DNA of 64,000 bases from Psychrobacter vallis. Its GTDB lineage: Bacteria; Pseudomonadota; Gammaproteobacteria; Pseudomonadales; Moraxellaceae. Below are positions 37,374 to 47,271 of this stretch, piece by piece. The notes under the pieces were generated by a model. The model did no database searches. It had not been told where the DNA came from and saw nothing but the letters and a program-made list of their open reading frames with translations. The stretch lies in contig NZ_CAJHBU010000011.1 of assembly GCF_904846715.1 (NCBI RefSeq), forward strand, positions 27,683 to 91,682, given 5' to 3'. The stretch's first letter is position 1. Each line of letters opens with the position of its first letter. Both the position numbers and the translations under genes were made by a program.

Positions 37374-37979
37374 TTAAGCGTGCGGCGTGATGGCAGGCAT
37401 TAGATCATGGAAGGTACGACCAGAAGCAGTCTCACCAATGGCGTGCATTTTCCATTCATTGTTGTGACGATAGACTTTTGCCATAATCATAGCCGTGTGT
37501 CCACCTTGTGCTGATAAATTATAGCGGGCGACTTCAGCGTTATTGTCGGCGTTAACAATACGACAAAACGCGTTTGATACGGTCTCAAATGTCTGACCAG
37601 TAAAGCTGTTGACTGTAAAGACCAGCGAGACAACGTTGGCAGGGATTTTTGAGAGATCGACATTAATGACTTCGTCGTCGCCATCGCCGTCACCAGTGCG
37701 ATTGTCACCTGTATGAAGGATACTGCCATCTTTTGATTGAAGCTGATTGAACCAAATAGCATCGACGGCTTGTTTGTTACTATCAAACATAATGCATGAG
37801 GCGTCTAGGTCAATAGAGTCGCCGCTACCACCACCGAATAATTTACCTAGGAAACCACCTTTCTTATCTTGTGGTCCTTGTGCGACATCCCAACCTAAAC
37901 CCAATTTTACTTGAGTAAGCTCGCCGCCAGCTTCTTTATTAAGCGATATTTTTTGACCTTTTTGTAAGCTAATTGCCAT
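37374..37979 (-). CDS. terZ: TerZ-like TerD-family protein
   Basis: This encodes 201 residues. The signature acidic loop [21 protein letters not shown] (shown in parts: [10 protein letters not shown]) is present and would bind metal. The glycine-rich insert KKGGFLGKLFGGGSGDSIDLD near residue 40 and VSNAFCRIVN resemble TerZ rather than TerD/TerE, where that insert is absent. A clear AAGGA lies seven bases before the ATG. It is one of three single-domain TerD paralogues in the window. The exact role of TerZ in tellurite resistance is not known. Confidence 0.86.
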   Translation of the reverse strand: MAISLQKGQKISLNKEAGGELTQVKLGLGWDVAQGPQDKKGGFLGKLFGGGSGDSIDLDASCIMFDSNKQAVDAIWFNQLQSKDGSILHTGDNRTGDGDGDDEVINVDLSKIPANVVSLVFTVNSFTGQTFETVSNAFCRIVNADNNAEVARYNLSAQGGHTAMIMAKVYRHNNEWKMHAIGETASGRTFHDLMPAITPHA

Positions 37980-38036
37980 GTGATAATCCTTATAATAATT
38001 GTGAGTAGAGTATTGAATAATTTTTATAAAATGTAG

Positions 38037-38789
38037 CTACAACACATTGTTCAAAAATCCGTTGTTGCCGCCGCGTCCACCTGAGCTGGTACCTAAGATA
38101 CTTTGCAGCCAGCCTTGATAACTATCGCGATTGCGTGAACAGATAATGACTTTACCAGTACCTGAAAAGTTCAACACCATCCCTTCGCCACTGGTGACTG
38201 AATTAATAATGTTGCTCATGATGCCTTTTTTCTTACTGGTCGAAACAGAAAGCTTATAATCAAGCTCTGAATTCCAGCACACCACGTGTCCGTTGTCGAT
38301 AATGACGTCTTTATCAGGTGTCACATCAATCTCAAACAGTGAACCAAAACCTGACACGACGACTTGGCCTTGCCCTTGTGTCTGCATAACCATAAAGCCA
38401 CCAGTATCACCAAACACCGCACCGCCCAAATTACGTTGAATTTTAGCTCTAATATCAACGCCTGTTTGTGCCGCCACAAAAGCACCATCGCTTAATGTAT
38501 ATTGGCATGTACCGACATCGATGATTTGCATATCGCCATCCAGCGTTGGAGCAAGTAAACAATCACCTTCACCATTGACGGCTTCAATCTGCTGCTGAAA
38601 TAAGGATTCATCGTTTGCAAATCTGCGCATCAATGATTGTATGAAACCACCTTGCAACTTGCCTTTAAGCTCAAGATTAGACTCCATCATGACCATGGCA
38701 TTGGCTTCGCAAAAGATTGACTCGCCTTTTTTTAAATGACAATGTAAAAAAGGCTCAATAGTACCGATTAAGCTGAATGTGGCGACCAT
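38037..38789 (-). CDS. AIM24/TIGR00266-family protein
   Basis: This encodes 250 residues. The all-beta AIM24 fold is suggested by FLHCHLKKGESIFCEANAM, LFEIDVTPDKDVIIDNGHVVCW and NFSGTGKVIICSRN. A Gly-rich, Asn-rich tail (GTSSGGRGGNNGFLNNVL) ends it. AIM24-type proteins occur with ter genes and are of uncertain function. It lies 57 bases upstream of terZ on the same strand and is probably cotranscribed with it. It is cytosolic, without a signal. Confidence 0.85.
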   Translation of the reverse strand: MVATFSLIGTIEPFLHCHLKKGESIFCEANAMVMMESNLELKGKLQGGFIQSLMRRFANDESLFQQQIEAVNGEGDCLLAPTLDGDMQIIDVGTCQYTLSDGAFVAAQTGVDIRAKIQRNLGGAVFGDTGGFMVMQTQGQGQVVVSGFGSLFEIDVTPDKDVIIDNGHVVCWNSELDYKLSVSTSKKKGIMSNIINSVTSGEGMVLNFSGTGKVIICSRNRDSYQGWLQSILGTSSGGRGGNNGFLNNVL

Positions 38790-38987
38790 AGCTTACAAAT
38801 CCTTATGCTAATATCTCTGAGATATGCGCTTACGATGCTTCTTAGATAGGCGGTTTTTTAATTTCAGTCGGCCAATTAAATTAAAAGCCATCAAATGCTT
38901 TAAAAAACACTTGATAGCTTTAAAGTAGCGCAAATAGATGCCTAATTACGCCAGTTATCTGATCAGATGATCAAATTAAATTTAGCT

Positions 38988-39563
38988 TTAAACGTTCACA
39001 CCGTAAGAGCCAGCTAATGGTCCAAGACCACCACTGAAGCCTTGACCCACAGCGCGGAATTTCCAATCACTGTTGTGACGATACAATTCGCCAAAAATCA
39101 TCGCTGTTTCAGTGCTGCCATCTTCTGATAGGTCATAACGGGCAATTTCAACATCGCCATTATCATTCAACACACGAATATAGGCATCGCCCACTTGACC
39201 AAAGTTTTGGTTGCGACCTTGACCTTCATAGATGATAGCGCAAATCGCTACTTTACTAACGTCTGCTGGGATACTAGCCAGATTGATTTTGATTTTCTCA
39301 TCATCACCATCACCTTCACCAGTACGATTATCTCCAGTATGCTCAACGGCACCATTGTCTGACTTTAGGTTGTTAAAGAAGATAAAGTCTTGATCATTGC
39401 GCACTTTGCCTGCTTCATTGACCAAAAAGCCAATCGCATCTAAATCGAATTCTTTACCGTCAGTGGCGCGTGGATCCCAGCCAAGACCGACCGTAATATT
39501 GGTTAAACCTGGCGCTTCTTTTGATAAGTTTACGTTGCCGCCTTTTGTTAAGCTAATAGCCAT
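38988..39563 (-). CDS. terE: TerE-like TerD-family protein
   Basis: This encodes 191 residues from ATG 39563, with AAAGGATATTTAT before it; an open frame continues to 39608 but has no family support. N-terminal [20 protein letters not shown] and internal [20 protein letters not shown] follow TerE rather than TerD. The acidic metal loop [19 protein letters not shown] is complete ([13 protein letters not shown]). The C terminus [14 protein letters not shown] is typical. It is separated from the AIM24 gene by about 200 bases. Confidence 0.88.
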   Translation of the reverse strand: MAISLTKGGNVNLSKEAPGLTNITVGLGWDPRATDGKEFDLDAIGFLVNEAGKVRNDQDFIFFNNLKSDNGAVEHTGDNRTGEGDGDDEKIKINLASIPADVSKVAICAIIYEGQGRNQNFGQVGDAYIRVLNDNGDVEIARYDLSEDGSTETAMIFGELYRHNSDWKFRAVGQGFSGGLGPLAGSYGVNV

Positions 39564-39898
39564 ATAAATATCCTTTGGATTAATAATTAAGTGGATTGGG
39601 TGATACAAAAAATGATCTAAAAATAGTGCAGTGTTAAATGTAGAGGTATAGAGGCTTAGTAAACCTCACCGCCATGCCCTGCATATTGTTACGTTTTACT
39701 ATACTAAGCGTTTGCCCAGTAAGCAAGTCGTATTTTGTGCATTGGCCATATGTTTACTAAGGAACATAATAAGCCTGTATCTCTGATACTTTATAACACT
39801 TTTTCATATAACAGGTAAGGTGCTGTTATGAAAAAATCAGCCAATTTAGCTATTAGACTAAAGGTTTCAGCTATCTACCAAAGCATCGAGGTAGGAAT
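39564..39898. other. Intergenic region between the TerE-like gene and glsA
   Basis: These 335 bases hold no gene I can support. They include the TerE-gene promoter and the 3' end of the glutaminase transcript. No clear terminator hairpin was found here. Confidence 0.4.
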
Positions 39899-40819
39899 TT
39901 ATTGTGCAAAAACCGACCAGCCTGTTTCCTGTACAAACATCTCCAATGCTTTCAAACCCAGCTTAGAGTTGCCGATATGATCAAGCCCTGGCGACCAAAC
40001 AGCGATAGAGCCTTTACCGGGGGCTATGGTTAAAATACCACCACCAACACCACTTTTACCGGGTAAACCGACACGATAGGCAAACTCACCAGACCCATCG
40101 TCATGACCGCACATCATCATTAGTGAGTTAATCCTTCTTGCCCGGTGCTCGTTGATCACACGTACCCCTGAGTGCTTGTCAACTCCGTTGGAGACTAAAT
40201 AGAGACCAGCACTGGCTAATTGCTGGCAATTCATCGCAATCGAACATTGATGAAAGTAAGTACCCAACACCTTATCTACATCGTGCTTGAGGCGACCAAA
40301 AGATTTCATAAAGTATGCAAGCGATGCGTTGCGGTCTTTGTGCTCCATTTCGGACGCTGCCACTTTGTGATCAAAACGGATGGACTCATCGTCCGTAATA
40401 AAGTGTACAAACTGCAGAATCTCACCCAATATTTCTTTGGGTTCGTGTCCCATCATAATCGCATCAACCACCGCAATTGCACCGGCATTGATAAATGGAT
40501 TGCGTGGCCTGCCAGTCTCATGCTCTAGCATTACAATCGAGTTAAAAGGATCGCCAGATGGCTCACGACCAACGTGTGTCCACAGCCCGTCACCCAACTT
40601 ACCAAGACCGATGGTTAGGGTGAATATCTTAGAGATACTTTGGATCGAAAACAGAGTACTCGCATTGCCTGCTGTATACATCTGTCCGTCAGGTGTCGCT
40701 ACTGCAATACCAAACTGGTTTGGATCTACATGGGCGAGTTGCGGGATATAATCCGCCACTTTTCCACGATCAGTCTCAAGTGCCATCTGTGCGGCAATAT
40801 CATTAAGAATCTGTTGCAT
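39899..40819 (-). CDS. glsA: Glutaminase (serine-dependent beta-lactamase-like fold)
   Basis: This encodes 306 residues. It hydrolyses glutamine to glutamate and ammonia. The catalytic SxxK is in [13 protein letters not shown] (about residue 63-66), with the conserved [21 protein letters not shown] and [17 protein letters not shown] segments. Length fits E. coli GlsA2/YneH (308). It sits on the minus strand between two TerD-family genes and before the DUF475 gene. Whether it takes part in the Ter pathway by supplying ammonia is unknown. Confidence 0.94.
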   Translation of the reverse strand: MQQILNDIAAQMALETDRGKVADYIPQLAHVDPNQFGIAVATPDGQMYTAGNASTLFSIQSISKIFTLTIGLGKLGDGLWTHVGREPSGDPFNSIVMLEHETGRPRNPFINAGAIAVVDAIMMGHEPKEILGEILQFVHFITDDESIRFDHKVAASEMEHKDRNASLAYFMKSFGRLKHDVDKVLGTYFHQCSIAMNCQQLASAGLYLVSNGVDKHSGVRVINEHRARRINSLMMMCGHDDGSGEFAYRVGLPGKSGVGGGILTIAPGKGSIAVWSPGLDHIGNSKLGLKALEMFVQETGWSVFAQ

Positions 40820-40967
40820 ATAAGTTGTGTAGCCGTATTTCTGTTGAGTGATTGGAGGAGGATGATTTTAACTGAATAAGAGGCAATATAGATGAAAGAA
40901 TTGTATTTTGATGAGTATTTATCTTCCTGTCTCATTACCTCCATCCATACTCGAAAAGCTGGCGTGT

Positions 40968-41003
40968 AAAAAAGCAGATCATACCTGATGATATGACCTG
41001 CTT
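40968..41003 (-). terminator. Intrinsic terminator downstream of the DUF475 gene
   Basis: AAGCAGGTCATA pairs with TATGATCTGCTT (one G-U pair) on the minus strand, followed by six T residues. Confidence 0.8.
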
Positions 41004-41034
41004 AGACAAACAAAGTATGAGCGGATGATACGTC

Positions 41035-42099
41035 TTAATGCAAACGTGCCGCTTCAGCCTTACGATGTTTCAGAGATGCCCATAACGCAAAACCAATAAA
41101 GGCGATACCGATAAGACCTGTAATCAGCTCAGGTACATGGAACTTCACGGATAACAACATAATGACAGAAAGTGCACCGATGGCATAATGCGCCCCATGC
41201 TCAAGATAGATAAACTCATCAAGCGTGCCTTTATCCACCAAAAAGATAGTCATAGAACGTACGAACATCGCACCAATGGCAAGACCTAGCATAATAACGA
41301 TAACGTCATTGGTAATAGCAAATGCCCCAATCACACCGTCGAAACTAAACGAGGCATCAAGGACTTCTAAGTATAAGAAACCAACAATACCGCCTTTCAT
41401 AATAGCGCTAGTTACCTCACCAGTACTATTGCCCTGAGCATCAAGTTCTTCCTCGAGATCACCCTCAAGCATACCAGAGATTACTTGTACGCCAAGATAA
41501 ACCAAGATACCCCAAACGCCTGCGATCAATACCGCACCAGCTTGTGCAACTGGCGCCCAAGATACTGAAATCATCAAGACAATCAGTGCTACGAAGACGC
41601 TCATCGCATCGACTTTGCCCAGTTTTGCTAAGCGACTCTCAAGCCATTCAAACCAATGTATATCTTTATCATCGAAGACAAAGTTTAAGAATACCAATAG
41701 TAAGAAAATACCACCAAATGCTGAAATTTCAGCGTGATGCGCCATTAATCGGGCTGAGTATTCCTCAGGATCGTTCAATGCCAAATCAATAACTTGCATC
41801 ATGCCAAGATCGGCAGTAACGGCGACAATGACAATGGGGAATACCAAGCGCATACCGAATACAGCGATTAAAATACCAACCGTTAAAAATATCTTTTTCC
41901 AAAATTCGTCCCAGCCTTTAAGGACTGAGGCATTGACTACCGCATTATCAAATGATAATGAAATTTCCATGACAGCCAAAATAGCGGTAATAGATAGAGT
42001 GGCAATTAAGCCGCCAATACCGCCATGTGAATATCCCCACCATGCTGCTATCACTAAAGCAATGGCTGTGAAGATAAAGTCGAAATAAAAATGTCTCAT
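41035..42099 (-). CDS. DUF475/TerC-type integral membrane protein
   Basis: This encodes 354 residues with about nine transmembrane helices. TerC-superfamily metal-site motifs occur twice: MEISLSFDNAVVNASV in an early helix and LDASFSFDGVIGAFAIT late, with the acidic segment LEGDLEEELDAQGNS between helices. DUF475 proteins are relatives of TerC and often replace it in ter clusters, where they are thought to exchange metal such as Mn2+ or Ca2+. I use ATG 42099 because AGGA is seven bases upstream; the longer frame to 42180 adds 27 unsupported residues. No TerB gene is present. Confidence 0.86.
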   Translation of the reverse strand: MRHFYFDFIFTAIALVIAAWWGYSHGGIGGLIATLSITAILAVMEISLSFDNAVVNASVLKGWDEFWKKIFLTVGILIAVFGMRLVFPIVIVAVTADLGMMQVIDLALNDPEEYSARLMAHHAEISAFGGIFLLLVFLNFVFDDKDIHWFEWLESRLAKLGKVDAMSVFVALIVLMISVSWAPVAQAGAVLIAGVWGILVYLGVQVISGMLEGDLEEELDAQGNSTGEVTSAIMKGGIVGFLYLEVLDASFSFDGVIGAFAITNDVIVIMLGLAIGAMFVRSMTIFLVDKGTLDEFIYLEHGAHYAIGALSVIMLLSVKFHVPELITGLIGIAFIGFALWASLKHRKAEAARLH

Positions 42100-42327
42100 G
42101 ACACATCCTGTCTGGTTGCGTAAAGCTAAGGTCGGTCTAGTATAGACCCAAACCGCAAAAAAGTGGCTATTGCTAACCACTTCTTGTACATAAAATTAGA
42201 TGAAACATAACCCATTATTGGCCATTTGGCTATCAATAATTGTGGCTATTTTGCAACTAGAAATAACTTGCTCTTTGGATGTGTTGATGGTCTCGATAAT
42301 TGCTCAAACATCAGTAGCAATGGTGGT

Positions 42328-42903
42328 TTAAATATCGACACCATACTGCTGACACATGGCCTGCAAGCCACCTGAATAACCTTGACCAACGGCGCGGAAT
42401 TTCCACTCACCGTTGTGACGATACACTTCGCCAAAGACCATGGCTGTCTCGACAGAGTAGTCTTCCGCTAAATCAAAACGCACAACTTCAGTGCCAGTTT
42501 CTTCATTAACAACGCGGATAAAAGCGTTTGCCACTTGACCAAAGTTTTGATTGCGAGCTGCCGCATCATGGATGGTGACAGTCACAACGATTTTGTCGAC
42601 ATCAGTAGGTACTTGAGTAAGGTTTACTTTGACCAACTCGTCATCACCATCACCTTCGCCAGTACGGTTGTCACCTGTATGCTCAACCGCGCCATTGTCA
42701 GACTTTAATTGGTTATAAAATATAAAGTCGTGATCACCGCGTACTTTGCCTGCGGTATTTAACAAAAACACGCTCGCATCAAGATCGAACTCAGAGCCAG
42801 AAGTGGCACGCTCATCCCAGCCCAAACCAATTAATAACTTGGTTAAATTTGGGTCAGTTTTGGTGAGTGATAAGTTGCCGCCTTTATTAAGTGATAAAGC
42901 CAT
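42328..42903 (-). CDS. terD: TerD-family tellurium resistance protein TerD
   Basis: This encodes 191 residues. Start ATG 42903 ([15 protein letters not shown]) has AAGGA eight bases upstream; the open frame to 42996 is not supported. The order [38 protein letters not shown] (acidic metal loop) and [17 protein letters not shown] matches E. coli TerD (192 residues) closely. It precedes the DUF475 gene by 228 bases on the same strand and is probably in one unit with it. Confidence 0.9.
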   Translation of the reverse strand: MALSLNKGGNLSLTKTDPNLTKLLIGLGWDERATSGSEFDLDASVFLLNTAGKVRGDHDFIFYNQLKSDNGAVEHTGDNRTGEGDGDDELVKVNLTQVPTDVDKIVVTVTIHDAAARNQNFGQVANAFIRVVNEETGTEVVRFDLAEDYSVETAMVFGEVYRHNGEWKFRAVGQGYSGGLQAMCQQYGVDI

Positions 42904-43023
42904 GAGGTTGTCCTTATTATTAGAGTCAATTAAAAATTTGAAGATACTTATAATCATAAAAAAAGCAACGTTGCGCCCAAAATGGCGCAAGACCATCGCT
43001 TAATGACGCTCTATCATAACAAC

Positions 43024-43057
43024 AAAAAATGACCCAATCAAAGCTGATTGGGTCATT
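43024..43057 (-). terminator. Intrinsic terminator downstream of rlmL
   Basis: AATGACCCAATCA pairs perfectly with TGATTGGGTCATT; the minus strand continues with a T-run. It insulates the ter region from rlmL. Confidence 0.85.
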
Positions 43058-43159
43058 GTTATGTTTTATCTGAATTGAGTACAAAAAAAGCTTTAGGTAC
43101 TGTATCTATCTTGATTCCTTTTTTTAATCGTCTCTACGCTCTGATGTATAAGTATTTAC

Positions 43160-45466
43160 TTATAAACTCTGACGATGACGAATCTCAAAACTCTGATGGA
43201 TTGGTTTTTTGATATTAAAATCAAAACCAATCGTTTTTTGGGTGATATTGATGATGTCATAGCGCTCGGTCAATTGCTCATCTAACTCAAAGCGCGTAAA
43301 GTTATTAGAGAAATACAATACGCCGTCAGCGGTTAGACGGTTCATCGCACGATTGATGAGGGCAGCATGGTCACGCTGCACATCGAAAGTACCTTGAAAC
43401 TTTTTGGAGTTTGAAAAGGTTGGTGGATCAATAAAGATAACATCAAATTGCTCAGTATTGTCCTTTATCCACTCAAAGATATCGGCAGCAACGAATTGAT
43501 ATTTATTGCGACTGACATCCAAACCGTTAAGCACAAAGTTTTGCTTGCCCCAATCGAGATAGTTTTGTGACAAATCTACACTGACCACTTTTTTAGCGCC
43601 TGCCAGTGCCGCGTGTACGCTCGCTGTACAAGTATAAGCAAATAAGTTCAATACCGCTTTGCTGCGACTGTTGTCTTTAATACGGGCGCGCATATTGCGA
43701 TGGTCAATAAATAGCCCTGTGTCTAAATAGTCGGTAAAGTTGACATAGAAATAGGCACCATCTTCACGCGCCACATGGAATTTGCCACGCTTTTCTGTGT
43801 TGCCTTGTTTGCTGTATTGATCGTTACCAGACTGGCGAGCACGGGTTTTGATAAAAATTTGTTCACGGTTAATGTTAAAAACTTCCCGAATACCCATCAA
43901 TGCCAGATTAAACCGTTTCTTTGCCGTCTCAGGTGGAATGGTTTTTGGCGGTGCATATTCTTGCACATGAGCATAGTCGCCATACAGATCGATAGCTACT
44001 TTAAAATCAGGCAAGTCAGCGTCGTATACACGGATATTACTTACGTTGTCTTTTTTCGCCAGTTTCTTGAGCTTGGTAAGATTTTTTTGCAAACGATTAA
44101 TAAAGTCTTGACCGTCTTCTGTCTCAATATCGCGCTTTTCAAAGCGGCTAACGAGATTGCCGGTTTGTCCTGCAATCAATGTTCCATAGCGGAAATAAAC
44201 CGTGATAGCACCATTATGACAGCGCAAGGTTTTTGGTTCTTTTATCGGCAAGATATCAACTTGTTCGACATGAGATGCCAAGATACCAAGCATCGGATCA
44301 ATGCCACTGCCCGCAAAACTGTCTTGTAAAATAAGCCCAATCGCTTGATATAACGGCTTAATCATCTCTTCATCACCCAAGCGCTCACCATAAGGCGGAT
44401 TGGTGATGATTAGTGGGTTGCTCAATCTGCCATCATCGACCAAAGGCTTTAGAACGGAGCTTAGTTGATCCAGCGCACGGGTTTCAATATCGAGTAGCGG
44501 TAGCAAATCTTGCAAACCTGCGGCGATTAAATTCTTTTCTGTGGCCACAATAGCGCCGCTATCGGCATCAAATCCCAAGATGAGCGGTAAGGTGTCTGGT
44601 TGTTCGTTGGCAATTTCTAACGCCTCACGAAAACGCGTTTGTGCGTCATCGATCATCTGCTGCCATAATGTCTCATCATGATGCTGCCATTGATAAAAAC
44701 CAAATTGATTGGCTGCTTTATCAATACCTACGGCATAATCACAATGCATGAGTAGCGCTTCGATGATGAATGTTCCAGAGCCACACATCGGATCGATAAG
44801 CGCATTATAAAAAGGCGCATTACCAGCCTCGTTTTTCTTATGCCAACCCGCGCTATAAAGCAAAGCCGCTGCCAAGTTTTCTTTTAATGGTGCTTCTGTC
44901 ATGGCTACACGGTAACCACGACGGTGCAAACTGGTTCCTGACAAATCTAGATACAGCTCGGCTTGCTTGTCATTGACGGTCGCAAAAATAGCAAAATCAG
45001 GAGACTTGCTGTCCACATTTGGACGGCTGTCATAAACTTCGTTAAACGTATCAGCAATCGCATCTTTGATACGCAGCATCGCAAACTGTTGACTGACCGC
45101 CACACGCTTATCGACGGATAGACGAATGGCAAACGTCTGCTCTAGGCTAAACTGCTCAGTCCAATTAACCGATTTTGCCAACCCATAAAGCTGCTCAGCC
45201 ACATCGTATTCGGTGTTGATGTTTTTGCGTTTGATGAGCATCAATACTCGCGAAGCCACGCGTGACCAAAGGCAAATCTTATATAGATCACGCAAAGAAC
45301 CGGTAACTGCCAAACGGCCCGTACTCTTGATGTCGCTTGCAATACCAAAGCTTGTCAGCTCAGTCTGTAGCGGTGCTTCAAGCCCATCGGCACAGGTGAT
45401 AATAAGATCAAGCGATACCTCTGGTGAAGAGGCGGCTGAAGATGTGGGCGTGGTTGTTACGGTCAT
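43160..45466 (-). CDS. rlmL: Bifunctional 23S rRNA (guanine-N2/N7) methyltransferase RlmKL
   Basis: This encodes 768 residues; E. coli RlmKL has 702. It methylates G2445 (N2) and G2069 (N7) of 23S rRNA. The THUMP domain lies in the first about 160 residues, the RlmL Rossmann domain has IDPMCGSGTFIIEALL and TNPPYGERLGDE, and the RlmK domain has VLNLFAYTCTASVHAA and IFIDPPTFSNSKKF. I start at ATG 45466 (MTVTTTPTSS), preceded by AGGT; the frame continues to 45538 without a ribosome binding site. The N-terminal Ser/Thr/Pro stretch is an addition relative to E. coli. Confidence 0.95.
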   Translation of the reverse strand: MTVTTTPTSSAASSPEVSLDLIITCADGLEAPLQTELTSFGIASDIKSTGRLAVTGSLRDLYKICLWSRVASRVLMLIKRKNINTEYDVAEQLYGLAKSVNWTEQFSLEQTFAIRLSVDKRVAVSQQFAMLRIKDAIADTFNEVYDSRPNVDSKSPDFAIFATVNDKQAELYLDLSGTSLHRRGYRVAMTEAPLKENLAAALLYSAGWHKKNEAGNAPFYNALIDPMCGSGTFIIEALLMHCDYAVGIDKAANQFGFYQWQHHDETLWQQMIDDAQTRFREALEIANEQPDTLPLILGFDADSGAIVATEKNLIAAGLQDLLPLLDIETRALDQLSSVLKPLVDDGRLSNPLIITNPPYGERLGDEEMIKPLYQAIGLILQDSFAGSGIDPMLGILASHVEQVDILPIKEPKTLRCHNGAITVYFRYGTLIAGQTGNLVSRFEKRDIETEDGQDFINRLQKNLTKLKKLAKKDNVSNIRVYDADLPDFKVAIDLYGDYAHVQEYAPPKTIPPETAKKRFNLALMGIREVFNINREQIFIKTRARQSGNDQYSKQGNTEKRGKFHVAREDGAYFYVNFTDYLDTGLFIDHRNMRARIKDNSRSKAVLNLFAYTCTASVHAALAGAKKVVSVDLSQNYLDWGKQNFVLNGLDVSRNKYQFVAADIFEWIKDNTEQFDVIFIDPPTFSNSKKFQGTFDVQRDHAALINRAMNRLTADGVLYFSNNFTRFELDEQLTERYDIINITQKTIGFDFNIKKPIHQSFEIRHRQSL

Positions 45467-45672
45467 ACGGATACCTGTGGCTAAATTAACAAAAAATTCA
45501 AATAATAAAAGAGGCGATTTAACCCGTGATTTTACCATAATTCAGGATGGGATGGTTCAAACTGGTCGTGTTTAACAAAGTGAATTGACCCTATCAATGT
45601 ACCAGTTTATAAATGCTTTGATTATGTTATCGCCACCGTTGAATGGCAAGTGCGAAACCTGCTCTGATGTCA

Positions 45673-46875
45673 TTATTCATCACTCTTTATAAGTGAGACT
45701 TTTTCTGAGATCGCTTGTTCTGAGATCACCTGCGTTGTCGTCGCAAATGGTTTGGTTGCAATGGGGTAATCAACATCTTTTGGCATTAGCAAACGCATGT
45801 GTGGATAAGGCGTGGAGATATTAGCGTGGTCAAGAGCTTGTTTGATGTCTTCTCTTAATTTTTCTTTGATTTTGGGTATGCGGGCAACCGCTGCTGGTTT
45901 GACCCAAAAACGAACGATAAAAAACACGCCATACTCTCCAATTTCTGCCACAGAAGCCGACGTTTCAGGGCGATTGAGCACCACTTCGGTATCAGCAAGC
46001 ACTTGCAAAATGGCCTGGCGTGCCGTCTCAATGTCATCTTCAAAGGCAATTCGTACGCTGACATCAAAGCGTATAAAGTTTTTGGAGGTCAGATTGGTGA
46101 CTTCAGATGAGGCGACATTGGAATTGGGAATAATGATGGTGATGTTGTCTCGAGTCAAAATATGGGTGGTGCGTAAAGCAATGAGTACCACCCGACCTTC
46201 ATTTTCATTGATATGAATCCAGTCACCCACTTGAAAGGATTGCTCAAGTAAAATGGTGATTCCAGCGATGAAATTGGCAAGCGTTGACTGAGCTGCAAAA
46301 CCTACTGCCAGCCCGACGATACCCAAACCTGCGACCAGTGAGACAATATCAAAGCCAAATTGCGCCATGACGCTGGCAAGACCAAGTACTAACAGCAGTA
46401 CTGATAAGATGTTTTGCAGCAGCTGCTCTATCGAAGCGTTGAGACCATAGTGCTGCAAGATTCTATGAATGATTTGTCCTGAGGATGCCCAAAGTACGTA
46501 GTAAATACCAGCCCAAGTACTGGCTTTTGCAGTGGCCTTGATCGTCTCAGGCTCAAAATTAATTTGACTCATGATGGCTATTAAGCTGGCCACAATCCAG
46601 ATGTAACGAAGTATAGAACGGACGATTTTGGCACGTCGTTCATTTAGGCGGATTTTCGTGCTGCTTTGTTTGAGAATGTAGATAGCCAACCAATAAAAAA
46701 ATCCCAATACTGCAAGCAATATTAGGATTTTGATGCCAGTGCTGGCCAGCTCTACTGCTTGAGAAGACCAGTCGATAGACTCTTCATCTGCAGAGCCGCC
46801 AAGCGCAAGGTAGAGACTGGTATGGAGATCACGAATAATCTCTTTAAAAAAATCAGTAATACTAGCGATTGGCAT
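45673..46875 (-). CDS. MscS-family mechanosensitive ion channel
   Basis: This encodes 400 residues. Three or more transmembrane helices precede the pore-lining helix, recognised as LVAGLGIVGLAVGFAAQSTLANFIAG (shown in part GLAVGFAAQSTLANF), followed by the beta domain (QVGDWIHINENEGRV) and alpha/beta C-terminal domain. The N-terminal extension of about 45 residues is acidic. Such channels release solutes on hypo-osmotic shock. GGACTAAAAAATG marks the start. A MITE-like element begins 42 bases upstream of the start codon, so it may affect the promoter. Confidence 0.92.
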   Translation of the reverse strand: MPIASITDFFKEIIRDLHTSLYLALGGSADEESIDWSSQAVELASTGIKILILLAVLGFFYWLAIYILKQSSTKIRLNERRAKIVRSILRYIWIVASLIAIMSQINFEPETIKATAKASTWAGIYYVLWASSGQIIHRILQHYGLNASIEQLLQNILSVLLLVLGLASVMAQFGFDIVSLVAGLGIVGLAVGFAAQSTLANFIAGITILLEQSFQVGDWIHINENEGRVVLIALRTTHILTRDNITIIIPNSNVASSEVTNLTSKNFIRFDVSVRIAFEDDIETARQAILQVLADTEVVLNRPETSASVAEIGEYGVFFIVRFWVKPAAVARIPKIKEKLREDIKQALDHANISTPYPHMRLLMPKDVDYPIATKPFATTTQVISEQAISEKVSLIKSDE

Positions 46876-46917
46876 TTTTTAGTCCATGCAAAATTTTTTG
46901 AGTTGCCTCAAGTTCTT

Positions 46918-47199
46918 TAGGGCGTGTTTGATAATTCAACCATGGCACTGACAGAGACTATTTTTTAGATGATTGGAAGGTAAAAATAGTGAGTATAGTT
47001 ATTCTATACGTCTATTATTAACAATGAAGCGGCAAAAAAGAGTCCTGTCCCCTGTTTTTATTATTGGGGCTGATGCTAAAATTGCCCCATACGGTGTTGC
47101 AAGTCTAATTAAGGTATTAACATTATCGTCGACTTGCGCCTTGTCTGGAACCGTTTTAGCAATCAGCAGTGCCTATTTGTGAATATCAAACACGCCCTA
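46918..47199. repeat. MITE-like element, copy C (282 bp)
   Basis: Terminal inverted repeats are TAGGGCGTGTTTGATAATTC on the left and GAATATCAAACACGCCCTA on the right, nearly perfect over about 20 bases. Both ends carry TA, consistent with a 2-bp TA target duplication. The interior contains a short open frame (46973-47182) with no transposase motif, so the element is non-autonomous. It lies in the divergent-free gap between the mscS promoter side and the dehydrogenase 3' end. Confidence 0.75.
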
Positions 47200-47271
47200 G
47201 ATAATCAAACAAAAAGCAAGCGACGATTGATACTAAGCCTCTCTATTTTGAAAGTGTAGCTGAGTGGATAA

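Noticed and set aside
46973..47182. Possible protein-coding gene inside MITE copy C
   Set aside because: The 69-residue frame has no transposase motif or ribosome binding site and lies wholly inside the repeat.
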